Position numbers and translations under genes: made by a program. The notes beneath the pieces were generated by a model. The model had not been told where the DNA came from. It made no database searches and saw only the letters and a list, made by a program, of their open reading frames with translations. A DNA stretch of 64,000 bases, taken from positions 852,376-916,375 of the forward strand of contig JABFRP010000001.1 of NCBI GenBank assembly GCA_013141115.1. The letters are read 5' to 3'. This document shows, in pieces, positions 16,047-25,242 of the stretch (position 1 is the stretch's first letter; every line of letters starts with the position of its first letter). This DNA is from Ferruginibacter sp. (GTDB lineage: Bacteria > Bacteroidota > Bacteroidia > Chitinophagales > Chitinophagaceae).

Positions 16047-18521
16047 CTATTCAATTAAGAATTGTTTAAAAACTATCTCACCATCTTGTGTAATACCTTG
16101 TATTGTAAGCAAATTTATTTTGCTGTTATCATTATTGAAATATTCAAATCTATATTGCCCATCCTTTGCTGGTTTAATATTTCCATTCCAATACAAGGTA
16201 AATCTATAATCACTTTCAGATAGGTTTGTAGGATTATCGTAATCTGGCGAAAAAAATTCTTTAACTATGTCATAACCGGCTCTTCGTTCTTTTGTATATG
16301 TTTTATCATATATTCTTGATGAATAATTTTTGCCTGATTTTGTATAAAAAGCAATTGCACCTTGGGTTACACCTAAAGCTGCAGCTTCATTTTTTAATAC
16401 TTTTATTAATGCCACATCGCTAGCAGCAAGAGAATTTATAACATCTTTACTTACATTAACTTCATTTATAAAATAGGCTATGCCACCTTCTTCTAGTACA
16501 TTAGGTATACTTAAAGGGTCAGAATTTTCATCTCCACTTGTTGGATTTGGTATGGCTAATCCATTAAATCTGTTAAATGAAACGGTGGGGTCAAATGGGT
16601 TGCCCTCTACAGTAATACCAGGTATTGAGGCTTGTAACATTTGCCAAATAGTAAAAGAATTTTTAAATTCTGAAGGATCGATTGATTTACCCATTTGAAA
16701 TACTCCTGTAGAATATTCATTATTTAATGAATCAATTTTTGAAATCTTTTTAGAATTAATTACAACATTTTCTAAAGTTTTATAGCTTGTTAAACTATCT
16801 TTTCTTTTTATATCCGCTTTTAATGAAGCAAATAAATTATTTTTCGTATCTGCCAGGTCTACTGTGTCTAAATTAATAGTAGGAGTTTGGATTGATTTTT
16901 TTAAGCTATCAATATAATTAGGTGACAATTTTACATCAACAATAAATTTTTCTTTTTTATTATTGGTGCCCATGTAAGCAACTTCGGCATCTTTTTTATA
17001 ATTGATGTCCTGTAGTAAAAATTCACCCTTATCAGTTACAGTTGCTTCAGCAAGCATACTAGTAGAGTCGGCCCCTCTTATAATAAAGGATACTTTACCA
17101 TCTTTAATAATCTCTGATCGGTCGCTTTTATACATGGTGCCTTTGAACGAAAGTGCAGATTCTACCGGGTATTTTAAATTGATAATTTCGTCATTTAATA
17201 CTTTTTTCCAATTAAATCTTCTCCAGCCATGTGTCATCAATAATATATCCAAATGGCGTAGTGTAATAGGATCTTTATCTTTTACATAGTAGCCTTGGTT
17301 AAATATATTTCCTTTTAACTCTCCTCCAAATAATAATGATGCAGCAATATTATCTTGATAAATAAGTGCTGAATTATATGCTGTAACTATGCAAGAAGTA
17401 GACGCATTTACTAAACTATCAAAACTAAAGCTTATTCTGTTTTTACCTTTAGTTGAAATGTTTTTTAGTTCATGTTTAATATAGGGTTCTACTAAACTAT
17501 AATTTTCATTAAATGCAATTCTTTCAGAAATTGGTAAATTATTTTTATCAAAAACGGTTATTAGTATAATACCCGGAGGAAGCCCTTTTTTATTAATACT
17601 TACTGCTGTCTGCCCTTCATTAATATTTATTAGTGTATTATTTATTACTTGATAATTTAATTGAGTAACTACTTTTAGTTCATTATAATTTTCTTTATTT
17701 TTTTCGCCACGCCTTATCATTACAAAAAGCTTGTTAGGGTTATTGTTTGTTATTTTAACGTTTATTCCCTCTTCTTTAGCAACAGGTAAATTAAAATCTA
17801 ATTTTGTATTAGTTCCAAATTTAACTGTTGCTTTGTAGCGTTTTCCTATTTCTGGTTGAAAATTAAAAGTTCCCATTCCATCATGCTCTGTTTTTATATC
17901 TGCAATTTTACTGCCATCTTCGCTTTCTAGTTGACCATTAAAAATTACAGGAAAACCATTGTTATCTGTTACTTTAAATGCCACTCTATTTTCTACTCCT
18001 TCAATAATATCTCCACCTTCTGGAAAGAAAACAATTTTAATATTTGAATGCTGTGTATTTTTCTTATTGTTATTAATAGGAGTTTCTGATCCATAAATGA
18101 AAATATTTTTCTTAAAAATTAGCTCTGGAAAATTAAGCATCCATAAGGTATATGCATTTATTGAATAATTACCAGTTGCAGTTTTTTCTGTAATGTTAAA
18201 AGTGGCACTAGTACTACTAAGGCTATCTAATTGGTACATGTTTTTTTGAACAACATTACCTTTGTCATCTACTAAATCAATATAAATAATGCGGCTTAAA
18301 AATGTTGGCCCGGCAATAGTGCTGCACCAAGCTTTCATCCAAATGTTTTCTTTAGCCAGATAATATGTTTTATCTGTTTGTAAAAATACTTTTTCTTGCG
18401 GATAGTCATTTCGCCATTTGTCTAGTTTAACTTTAAAGTCATTCTGTTGGCCATAAATATTAATTAATGAAATTAAAAATGCACTTAGTAGGCAAATTCG
18501 TTGAACTTGAGGAGCTAACAT
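16047..18521 (-). CDS. Secreted macroglobulin-like protein with a TonB-plug-like module and no barrel
   Basis: The 824-residue protein has a signal peptide (about 1-25, ending NIYGQ). The N-terminal part has the macroglobulin-type phrases EKVFLQTDKTYYLAKENIWMKAW and IIYIDLVDDKGNVV, followed by several sandwich domains (VFFPEGGDIIEGVENRVAFKV). The C-terminal third contains a plug-like stretch (GGIAYFINEVNV, then DVALIKVLKNEAAALGVTQGAIAFYTK), but the chain ends without room for a TonB barrel. Such proteins are common in Bacteroidota near SusCD loci; their role is unknown, perhaps in large-ligand handling at the cell surface. The ATG at 18521 is preferred over an upstream TTG that lies next to the terminator hairpin. 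Confidence 0.7.
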   Translation of the reverse strand: MLAPQVQRICLLSAFLISLINIYGQQNDFKVKLDKWRNDYPQEKVFLQTDKTYYLAKENIWMKAWCSTIAGPTFLSRIIYIDLVDDKGNVVQKNMYQLDSLSSTSATFNITEKTATGNYSINAYTLWMLNFPELIFKKNIFIYGSETPINNNKKNTQHSNIKIVFFPEGGDIIEGVENRVAFKVTDNNGFPVIFNGQLESEDGSKIADIKTEHDGMGTFNFQPEIGKRYKATVKFGTNTKLDFNLPVAKEEGINVKITNNNPNKLFVMIRRGEKNKENYNELKVVTQLNYQVINNTLININEGQTAVSINKKGLPPGIILITVFDKNNLPISERIAFNENYSLVEPYIKHELKNISTKGKNRISFSFDSLVNASTSCIVTAYNSALIYQDNIAASLLFGGELKGNIFNQGYYVKDKDPITLRHLDILLMTHGWRRFNWKKVLNDEIINLKYPVESALSFKGTMYKSDRSEIIKDGKVSFIIRGADSTSMLAEATVTDKGEFLLQDINYKKDAEVAYMGTNNKKEKFIVDVKLSPNYIDSLKKSIQTPTINLDTVDLADTKNNLFASLKADIKRKDSLTSYKTLENVVINSKKISKIDSLNNEYSTGVFQMGKSIDPSEFKNSFTIWQMLQASIPGITVEGNPFDPTVSFNRFNGLAIPNPTSGDENSDPLSIPNVLEEGGIAYFINEVNVSKDVINSLAASDVALIKVLKNEAAALGVTQGAIAFYTKSGKNYSSRIYDKTYTKERRAGYDIVKEFFSPDYDNPTNLSESDYRFTLYWNGNIKPAKDGQYRFEYFNNDNSKINLLTIQGITQDGEIVFKQFLIE

Positions 18522-18550
18522 GGATTTCTTTTTATGTAAAAATTTGGGCA

Positions 18551-18581
18551 AAAAAAACTCCGGTATTACCGGAGTTTTTTT
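18551..18581 (-). terminator. Strong terminator ending the SusCD operon
   Basis: A perfect stem (AAAAAAACTCCGGTA / TACCGGAGTTTTTTT) separated by a single T lies 9 bases after the lipoprotein stop on the minus strand. The downstream macroglobulin-like gene starts only 30 bases later. Confidence 0.88.
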
Positions 18582-18590
18582 AAAATTTAA

Positions 18591-19388
18591 TTACCGGTTA
18601 TAAATAAAACTAAATAATCGCCTTCTAACATCGGTTGTAGTAGTAATAGAATTATAACCCCTTGTACTAATACTATATACTCTTTGATTTATCACAGAGC
18701 TGGAACTTGCATAAGTAGCTATAGCTGTAGTAGTAGCTGCAGCACCTGCTGGCCTAATAGACCAAGAGGTTCCTGCATTTAATGGAACAGTAAAATATGT
18801 ACTCATCTCCTTATACAGTATTGGGCCAGCTACTTTTGTTGAAGTAGTTGATGTGTAGCCGGTGCCAAAATACAAATCAATACCTCCAGCTAAATCAGGC
18901 ATAAGATTGATAAATCTGTATTTAATAAAACCTGAATCAGGTGTGGAAAGATCATCTTCTGCTAAAATTGAAACAGTATTTGCAGAAGTATCTGCAAAAT
19001 ACAAAGAGTAGGTTTTGTTAGCCGTTAAATCTACAGTTGCCGAAGCCACTTCAACGGAATCGTTATTTGTACCCACATTTGGTAAAGAAATTGTAACTTT
19101 TCTAGAGCCTGGGCTTACCGCAAGATAATCTGCGTAGCTACCACCCCCGGTATTTAATCCGCCACCCGGAAAAGGGGTAGCATAAGTTAAATTACTACTT
19201 ACTCTTATACCGTCTATTTTAATTTGATATGCAGGGTTTGATTTGTAAGAAGAAAAGAAATTTATTTTTAATGATGCTTGACCATCAATAAAATTGGTTT
19301 CTTTTAAGTTAAAAGAATTTTTCGTACATCCAGCAATTATCAATATAAATGATATTGCGGGTGTTATTATTTTTAAGATATGTTTCAT
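18591..19388 (-). CDS. DUF4397-type lipoprotein in the SusCD operon
   Basis: A lipoprotein signal peptide ends FILIIAGC (lipid Cys21). The 265-residue protein then shows repeated beta-strand units typical of DUF4397: LKINFFSSYKSNPAYQIKIDG, PGSRKVTISLP, NKTYSLYFAD and YRFINLMPDLAGGIDLYFG. The domain is found in secreted bacterial proteins without an assigned activity. It follows susD with a 20-base gap and precedes a terminator, so it is the last gene of the operon. It probably serves as an additional surface lipoprotein of this uptake system (inference). The ATG at 19388 is set by the lipoprotein signal; the longer frame overlaps susD. Confidence 0.8.
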   Translation of the reverse strand: MKHILKIITPAISFILIIAGCTKNSFNLKETNFIDGQASLKINFFSSYKSNPAYQIKIDGIRVSSNLTYATPFPGGGLNTGGGSYADYLAVSPGSRKVTISLPNVGTNNDSVEVASATVDLTANKTYSLYFADTSANTVSILAEDDLSTPDSGFIKYRFINLMPDLAGGIDLYFGTGYTSTTSTKVAGPILYKEMSTYFTVPLNAGTSWSIRPAGAAATTTAIATYASSSSVINQRVYSISTRGYNSITTTTDVRRRLFSFIYNR

Positions 19389-19408
19389 AATACTCAATTT
19401 TAATTTTA

Positions 19409-21079
19409 TTAAGGTTTGCTGAACCAACATTCGTAAGTATGGTAATCTAAATTTGTAGCTCCTAAAGTTTTCAATTGTTCTAAATTCCAAACATATTCAG
19501 AGTTATATCTTGGACGAACACGATAAACAGGTTTATTATTATTGTAAACATAATAACTTGAAGGCAAGCTAAAGTTTTTATATACCTGATTGCCTGTTTC
19601 CGAATCTATATCAGTGTAATGAAAACGACGCATATCAACCCAGGTTTCTAAAAAACCATAACCCCAAAGAGCTATATACTTTTGTAGCATGATATCAGTA
19701 ATGGTAATTGTTGTAGCAGATTTTACATTATTACTTGCAAGATATTTTGATCTATTTGTTGCTGAAATAGGTGCAATGGTAAATAAACTTGCATTACCTC
19801 TATATGCGCTATAGCTTTTATTAATAAAGTCGAAATGCGCATTAATTCCATTTAAATATGCTGCATGTGCCAATGACTTTTGCCCCATTCTATAGGCAGC
19901 TTCAGCTTTTATAAATTGCATTTCTGCGTAAGTTATTACAGGCATAACTGCTTTGTCTCTAAATAAATATTTTCCTGCCGAAAGAGTAAATACTGCTGAA
20001 CTTGGATTAGCATAAATACTATCGCCCCAAATTACAGGTACTCTTTTACGTGCATTTACCCAATTGGCAGAATTTACAGCATAAACCCCAGTAAGCGCAC
20101 TAAAAGGGTCACCATTTCCAGGATCTACACCTCTATAACCACCATTGCCATTAGTAGTGTCTTGTGAGCATGTGAGCATTTGCGCCATCCGTGGGTCTCT
20201 ATCTGCAGGTAAGCCTGTATTAGCAATTGTAGTGCCATCTAAAAGTTTTACAATAAAATTACTTTGGAGGAATGTACCATAATTGTTTCTATAAGTTCCA
20301 TAAAAATTTGCATCATCATTTTTAGATGCATCAAAAGGAATTACAAAATCATCATCTACCGATGCCATTGCTAAATCACAATATTTAATTACTGAATCTG
20401 CTTTATACAAACCAGTTTTATTAGTAAGGCGATGAAAATTTTTAGCCAATATTGAATAGTTTAATTTTCTCCATTTGGTGATATTTCCATTGAATGAAAT
20501 ATCACTATTGCCCATAGTAACCGTTTTAGTTTGTGCATTTTGCAAATATTGATCGGCTAAGCGACACAAAGAATCTACACCTTGATATACTACTTGTTGA
20601 GAATCATATTTAAAATAGTAAGTGCCCTCTTTAAATGCTTCTGTAAAAATTATTTCGCCATGATAGTCTGTAGTCATTTGAAACATAAGCGCTTTTAAAA
20701 CAAGTGCAGCCCCTGCATAATCGTATTGTTCCTTATCTATACCGTTTTTTATTATATAGTTTAAATTAGCACCAAGACCAAAATATGTTTGCCTCCAAAT
20801 ATCTCCAGATGCATCACTATTTAATAAAAAGCCATGTCTATCCCAAGTGTCGGCATTGCCATTAGCTGATGCTAATAAATTTTGTACATATTTACTCATA
20901 TACCTTGCATCGTATTGCACGCCTCTAGGTATGGCTGATAACATAGCAGGAAATACCGAACTATTAGACGGGTTTTGTGTGGTATCGGGATCGGAGTTGA
21001 TATTTAAATACTTTTTGCAACTTACCATTGATAAAACCAGTAAGCTTAGCAGCATTGTTTTTATAAATATATTTTTCAT
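19409..21079 (-). CDS. SusD/RagB-family nutrient-binding lipoprotein (SusD-like_2)
   Basis: The 556-residue lipoprotein has a signal ending SMVSC (Cys21) and the SusD-like_2 pattern: KKYLNINSDPDTTQNPS near the start, YVQNLLASANG, tetratricopeptide-like helices, PVITYAEMQFIKAEAAYRMG about three quarters through, and a C-terminal YIALWGYGFLETWVDMRRF followed by PRYNSEYVWN. SusD-type proteins sit on the cell surface as a lid over their SusC partner and bind ligand. It is 18 bases downstream of the SusC gene. No glycoside hydrolase or sulfatase is nearby, so the ligand class cannot be assigned; SusD-like_2 systems are not always carbohydrate-specific. Confidence 0.92.
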   Translation of the reverse strand: MKNIFIKTMLLSLLVLSMVSCKKYLNINSDPDTTQNPSNSSVFPAMLSAIPRGVQYDARYMSKYVQNLLASANGNADTWDRHGFLLNSDASGDIWRQTYFGLGANLNYIIKNGIDKEQYDYAGAALVLKALMFQMTTDYHGEIIFTEAFKEGTYYFKYDSQQVVYQGVDSLCRLADQYLQNAQTKTVTMGNSDISFNGNITKWRKLNYSILAKNFHRLTNKTGLYKADSVIKYCDLAMASVDDDFVIPFDASKNDDANFYGTYRNNYGTFLQSNFIVKLLDGTTIANTGLPADRDPRMAQMLTCSQDTTNGNGGYRGVDPGNGDPFSALTGVYAVNSANWVNARKRVPVIWGDSIYANPSSAVFTLSAGKYLFRDKAVMPVITYAEMQFIKAEAAYRMGQKSLAHAAYLNGINAHFDFINKSYSAYRGNASLFTIAPISATNRSKYLASNNVKSATTITITDIMLQKYIALWGYGFLETWVDMRRFHYTDIDSETGNQVYKNFSLPSSYYVYNNNKPVYRVRPRYNSEYVWNLEQLKTLGATNLDYHTYECWFSKP

Positions 21080-21097
21080 CGTTATTATTTTAAATAA

Positions 21098-24000
21098 TTA
21101 AAATTGAGCTTTAATGCCAAAATTGATACCTCTTGGATTAGGAATTGCTCCGTAATCGATACCAGAACCACCAAAACCACGAGAGTTAGACGAATTCAAA
21201 GCATTTACGTTTGGATCCATCCCAGAATAATTGGTAATAATAAATAAATCTGTACCAGTTACAAAAACAGAGGCACTTCTTACTATTTTTTGTCTTTTAA
21301 CTATTTTTTCAGGTAGTCTATATCCAATAGTAATATCTCTCATTCTTAACCAATTTACTTTTTCTATAAAGTCACCTTCTGCAAATGCTACATCATAATA
21401 GTCGTTTCTATAATAAGGTACAATTGTAATAGTGTTTTTAGTTGGGTTAGCAGTATTTTGTAAGCCATCTGCTAATACGCCATCAATTATTCTTGGTTGC
21501 AACCTATCTAAAGTTTTAGTACTTGTACCAGTTAATACCATCATGGCTTCATTACCATTAAATACATCTCCACCTTTTCTTATATCCAAGTTAAATGATA
21601 CTGAAAGGTTTTGTAAAATGGTAAAACTATTTATTAAACCTATTTTGTAATCAGGTGTTCTATCTCCAATATTTGTATAAGTAGTACTATTTATTGGTAA
21701 GCCTGTAGTGGGAGAAATTAATAGTTGTCCAGCATCATTACGCTGAAAAACTAAGCCAACTAAATTTGCGATTGAAGTGCCTACAGAAACTTCAGATCTT
21801 ACGTTTCCAAAAACCCAAGTATCAGAATCGTAGTATAATGGTAAATCTGCTGGCATTTTTTTAACTATACCTCTGTTTTTATCAAAATTCACTGTAACAT
21901 CCCAGGTAAAATTTTTGCTTTGTACTGGGCTACCTTTTAGCTGAATTTCAATTCCCTTATTTTCTAATTCGCCACCATTAATATATTTTAACACACCACC
22001 AGTACCATAGCTTAAACGATTACTTACTATTTGATCTTTAGTGTTGATTACGTAATACGCCACATCCACATTAAGTCTTTTCTTTAAAAACTGAAATTCG
22101 CCTCCTACTTCAAAGTTTCTCGAAAACTCTGGTTTTAAATCCTTGTTACTAGCAAATACATCCAAAGCAAATCCTCCTCCTGTAGTAGTAACAGTTGAAA
22201 ACTGCGGATCAATTCTGTATGCAACTGATGGACCTTTACCAGTGGTAGCATAAGAAGCCCTTAGTTTACCATATGAAAGCCAATTCATTTTTTTGAATGC
22301 TTCTAAATCAGAAAAAATAAAACTGGCCGATGCACTTCCATAGTTATAAAATGGCTGTGTATTATAAAACTTAGATGTTAAAGTAGAAATCCCTTCTCTA
22401 ATACCAGAAAAGGTTAAAAAAGCAATATTGTTATATCCTAAAGTATAATTGGCAAAAGCTCTTGTTTTTCTAATTTCGGTTCTTACCAATTTTGCCGCTT
22501 GCGTTAATGGAGCTGTGTTATTTATAGAAATAAAATCAGGCTCAAAAAATTGTTCGCCTCTTTGTGAGTTTACGTTTCTTCTATTTCCTTCAATATAGAA
22601 AGAAGTGCTTAAGGTATTTACGATTTTTTTTGCAATTGTCTTTTTAAAAGTTGCTCTAGCTATACCATTGATATTGCTAAATGTTTGTACGTAAGATGAT
22701 AAAAAGCCCTTAGTTGCAAAACCGTATCTTGAAAAGGGGTGCGTTAAATAAAAGCCTTCAGTAGTATAGTTATCCACGCCTACAATTGTAGTAAGGTTTA
22801 ACCATTTTAGAGGGTCTGCACTAAAGTTAATATTGCCCGTTAAACGGTTAGTTTTATCATTACTTTTGTTTTTGTTTACATCCCAATAAGGGTTATCAAA
22901 TTCAGCTGCAAGGTCGGTAGAATTTTTAATAACCTTTCTTGTTCCATTTGCATTTTGGTAATTACTTGCATCTATATCTGTTGGATATGTAATTAAGTTG
23001 TTGTAATAAGTACCAGCTCCTTTTGGTACTTTATCATTATCAGAAATTATGTACGCCCAGCTAGAAGATAAGTTCATTTTTTCTCCCAACTTGGTTTGTG
23101 CTGATAAACGAAAAGTCATTCTGGTATAACCAGTATTTGTTACTACACCGCTAGAGTTTAAATAACCTGTGGAAAAACGATAACTGGCATCTTTATTACC
23201 TGCATCAATTGCCATATTATGCTGCTGAGAGAAACTTTTTTGAAAAAAGTTTTTTAGGTTATCGAATTTTTGTGTTGCTGCATTGTATTCTGGGCCAAAA
23301 TAGCGGAAACCATAAGTTGCTGAATAAGCTTCAGGGTTATAAATTCCATTTGTTCCTCTTGAAAATTGTGTTTGCAGTTCAGGAAAACGATATACTTCAT
23401 CTAATCTAAATGAGTTATCATAACTAATTCTTGCTCTACCCGAAACACCTTTTTTAGTAGTTATTATTATTGCGCCTGATGCGCCATCCGATCCATAAAG
23501 AGCGGCGGCTTCCGGACCCTTTAAAATAACAACTTGCTCAATATCTTCTGGATTAATATCTGCAATACGATTGGTGTAATCACTATTTCTGTTGGCAAAT
23601 CCTACAGCATTTGTGTTGCTAGCCGCAATAAGATCTTCTTGATTTAATGAATTGTTATCTAATGGCACACCATCTACTACAAACAATGATTGGTTATTGC
23701 CTCCTATAGAAGTAGCACCCCGTAACATTATAGTCGCACTAGCACCTGGCAAACCTGAAGTAGAAGTTACTGTTAAGCCTGGAACTCTGCCTGCAAGAGA
23801 GTTCAAAAAATTGTCTCTTCTTGTAGCTGCAAGCTCGGCACCAGACACAACTGGTGTTTGGTACGAAAGTTCCCTTTTATTTCGTTTTTGTCCGTAACCA
23901 GTTACAATTACGTTTTCTAACTCTTTATCGGTAGAAACTAGTTTAATGTTAATCATCCCGGTGGCTGGTACGCTTTTTTGTTGAGCTACATAGCCAACAA

Positions 24001-24232
24001 ATGTAAATTGTAAGGTTTGACCAGTTGCTGCTGCTATTGAATAGTAGCCTGCATCGTTGGTTTGCACTTTTTTACCTGTGCTATTATTAGCAACAGTAAC
24101 TCCAGGCATTGGAGTGCCATCATCACTCGAAGTTACTGTTCCCGTCACTGTTCTATCTTGTGCATGTAAATTTTGCGTCAAGGCGAACAGCATTAGTGGG
24201 AAAATAAAGAATAATCGGAGTAATTTTCTCAT
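21098..24232 (-). CDS. SusC/RagA-family TonB-linked outer-membrane transporter
   Basis: The 1044-residue protein has a signal peptide (about 1-25, ending NLHAQ), a carboxypeptidase-like domain (about 27-110, TVTGTVTSSDDGTPMPGVTV), the SusC-type plug (about 115-235) with NVIVTGYGQKRNKRELSYQ and RGATSIGGNNQSLFVVDGVPLDN, then ALYGSDGASGAIIITTKKG, and a long barrel ending GINFGIKAQF. It moves ligand delivered by SusD through the outer membrane with TonB energy. The DeoR-type regulator gene stops 53 bases upstream with no terminator between, so the regulator probably heads the operon. Confidence 0.95.
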   Translation of the reverse strand: MRKLLRLFFIFPLMLFALTQNLHAQDRTVTGTVTSSDDGTPMPGVTVANNSTGKKVQTNDAGYYSIAAATGQTLQFTFVGYVAQQKSVPATGMINIKLVSTDKELENVIVTGYGQKRNKRELSYQTPVVSGAELAATRRDNFLNSLAGRVPGLTVTSTSGLPGASATIMLRGATSIGGNNQSLFVVDGVPLDNNSLNQEDLIAASNTNAVGFANRNSDYTNRIADINPEDIEQVVILKGPEAAALYGSDGASGAIIITTKKGVSGRARISYDNSFRLDEVYRFPELQTQFSRGTNGIYNPEAYSATYGFRYFGPEYNAATQKFDNLKNFFQKSFSQQHNMAIDAGNKDASYRFSTGYLNSSGVVTNTGYTRMTFRLSAQTKLGEKMNLSSSWAYIISDNDKVPKGAGTYYNNLITYPTDIDASNYQNANGTRKVIKNSTDLAAEFDNPYWDVNKNKSNDKTNRLTGNINFSADPLKWLNLTTIVGVDNYTTEGFYLTHPFSRYGFATKGFLSSYVQTFSNINGIARATFKKTIAKKIVNTLSTSFYIEGNRRNVNSQRGEQFFEPDFISINNTAPLTQAAKLVRTEIRKTRAFANYTLGYNNIAFLTFSGIREGISTLTSKFYNTQPFYNYGSASASFIFSDLEAFKKMNWLSYGKLRASYATTGKGPSVAYRIDPQFSTVTTTGGGFALDVFASNKDLKPEFSRNFEVGGEFQFLKKRLNVDVAYYVINTKDQIVSNRLSYGTGGVLKYINGGELENKGIEIQLKGSPVQSKNFTWDVTVNFDKNRGIVKKMPADLPLYYDSDTWVFGNVRSEVSVGTSIANLVGLVFQRNDAGQLLISPTTGLPINSTTYTNIGDRTPDYKIGLINSFTILQNLSVSFNLDIRKGGDVFNGNEAMMVLTGTSTKTLDRLQPRIIDGVLADGLQNTANPTKNTITIVPYYRNDYYDVAFAEGDFIEKVNWLRMRDITIGYRLPEKIVKRQKIVRSASVFVTGTDLFIITNYSGMDPNVNALNSSNSRGFGGSGIDYGAIPNPRGINFGIKAQF

Positions 24233-24285
24233 AGCTGTTTGTTTTAATTTTAATTAGCAATAAATAAAAAATTATGAATATATTA

Positions 24286-25041
24286 TTATGTAACATTTAT
24301 ACCAGCTTCAATATATGGTTTAAATATTGGGTCATTTGCATCTAATTCTGTAATCAACATATCAATATCACACAAATCACAAACTTTTATTGGTTGAACT
24401 GAATTTACTTTTTCGGAAATGCTTAAAAGAACAACCTTTTTTGCAGCTTTTATCATCGCTTGCTTTAAATGCACCACATCCCAGTCGTTATCCGTAATGC
24501 CATGTTTTACATCAATAGAATTGATACCTAAAAAACAGAGGTCGGGCTTAAGGCTTTTTATTCTCGACAGTGCATCAGCCCCTAAAGTGATTTTAGAGTT
24601 TTTTGATAACTTATCGCCAATTACAATTACTTCTATGTTTGGGTGATGCATATACTCCACAATAGCGGGTATGCTACCCGAAATAAATGTTGCTGATAAG
24701 GAAACCGGTAATGCCCTTGCCAATTCATTAATGGTAGTGCCGCCGCCTGTTAAAACAAACATGCCATCTTTAATAAGCTTTACAGCTTTGGCGGCTATAA
24801 TTTTCTTGTTGTCTTGCGAATAAACTTTTTTTGAGGGGTAAGTAATATCATTAAATGCGTGGGAGAGGGCGCCGCCGTGTACTTTAATTAATTTTCCCTC
24901 TTCAGCAAGCTCCTGTAAATCTCTTCGGATGGTATCTTCCGATACATCTATCTCAGTACTTAAACTGGCAGATAATACTTTATTATGCAGATTTACCTGG
25001 TGTACAATGTACGCCTGTCTTTCTTTTTTGAGCATTAGCAT
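24286..25041 (-). CDS. DeoR/GlpR-family transcriptional regulator
   Basis: The 251-residue protein has an N-terminal winged helix (about 1-58) with the DeoR signature VSEDTIRRDLQELAEEGKLIKVHGGAL. A C-terminal DeoRC effector domain follows (about 75-235) with LTGGGTTINELARALP and later LCFLGINSIDVKHGITDND, which resembles sugar-phosphate-sensing members. It would repress its operon until a phosphorylated sugar or similar metabolite binds. It lies first on the minus strand ahead of SusC, SusD and the lipoprotein. Direct repeats upstream (25073-25133) overlap a likely promoter and are candidate operators. SusCD operons are more often controlled by ECF sigma/anti-sigma pairs or hybrid sensors, so a DeoR regulator is less common. 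Confidence 0.9.
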   Translation of the reverse strand: MLMLKKERQAYIVHQVNLHNKVLSASLSTEIDVSEDTIRRDLQELAEEGKLIKVHGGALSHAFNDITYPSKKVYSQDNKKIIAAKAVKLIKDGMFVLTGGGTTINELARALPVSLSATFISGSIPAIVEYMHHPNIEVIVIGDKLSKNSKITLGADALSRIKSLKPDLCFLGINSIDVKHGITDNDWDVVHLKQAMIKAAKKVVLLSISEKVNSVQPIKVCDLCDIDMLITELDANDPIFKPYIEAGINVT

Positions 25042-25072
25042 GGTAATTACTCTTCAAATAAAAGGAAAATAT

Positions 25073-25133
25073 TGCAGAAAACCGCAAAACTAATGCACTA
25101 TTATTACACAATGTGTGCAAAAACCTGCAAAAG
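25073..25133 (-). promoter_or_regulatory. Candidate DeoR-type operator and promoter
   Basis: Two direct repeats, TGCAGAAAACCGCAAAAC (25073-25090) and TGCAAAAACCTGCAAAAG (25116-25133), differ by one base insertion and two substitutions. A minus-strand TAGTTTTG box (25092-25085) overlaps the first repeat, with a TTG about 16 bases upstream. The arrangement suits repression of the DeoR-SusCD operon. Confidence 0.45.
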
Positions 25134-25207
25134 ATCTAACTAAATAACATAAGGCCTACCATAAACGGGCAGTGCTTTGCAGGATTGTGCAGATTGGAAA
25201 GAAGCCT

Positions 25208-25235
25208 GAAATCTGCAATCGCAAATCTACAATCA
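25208..25235. repeat. Heptamer-period repeat
   Basis: Four 7-mers: GAAATCT, GCAATCG, CAAATCT, ACAATCA. This is the same family as at 14716-14757, here 7 bases after the stop of the minus-strand serine hydrolase gene. The rest of the gap 25137-25207 shows nothing recognisable. Confidence 0.6.
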
Positions 25236-25242
25236 CCAACTG

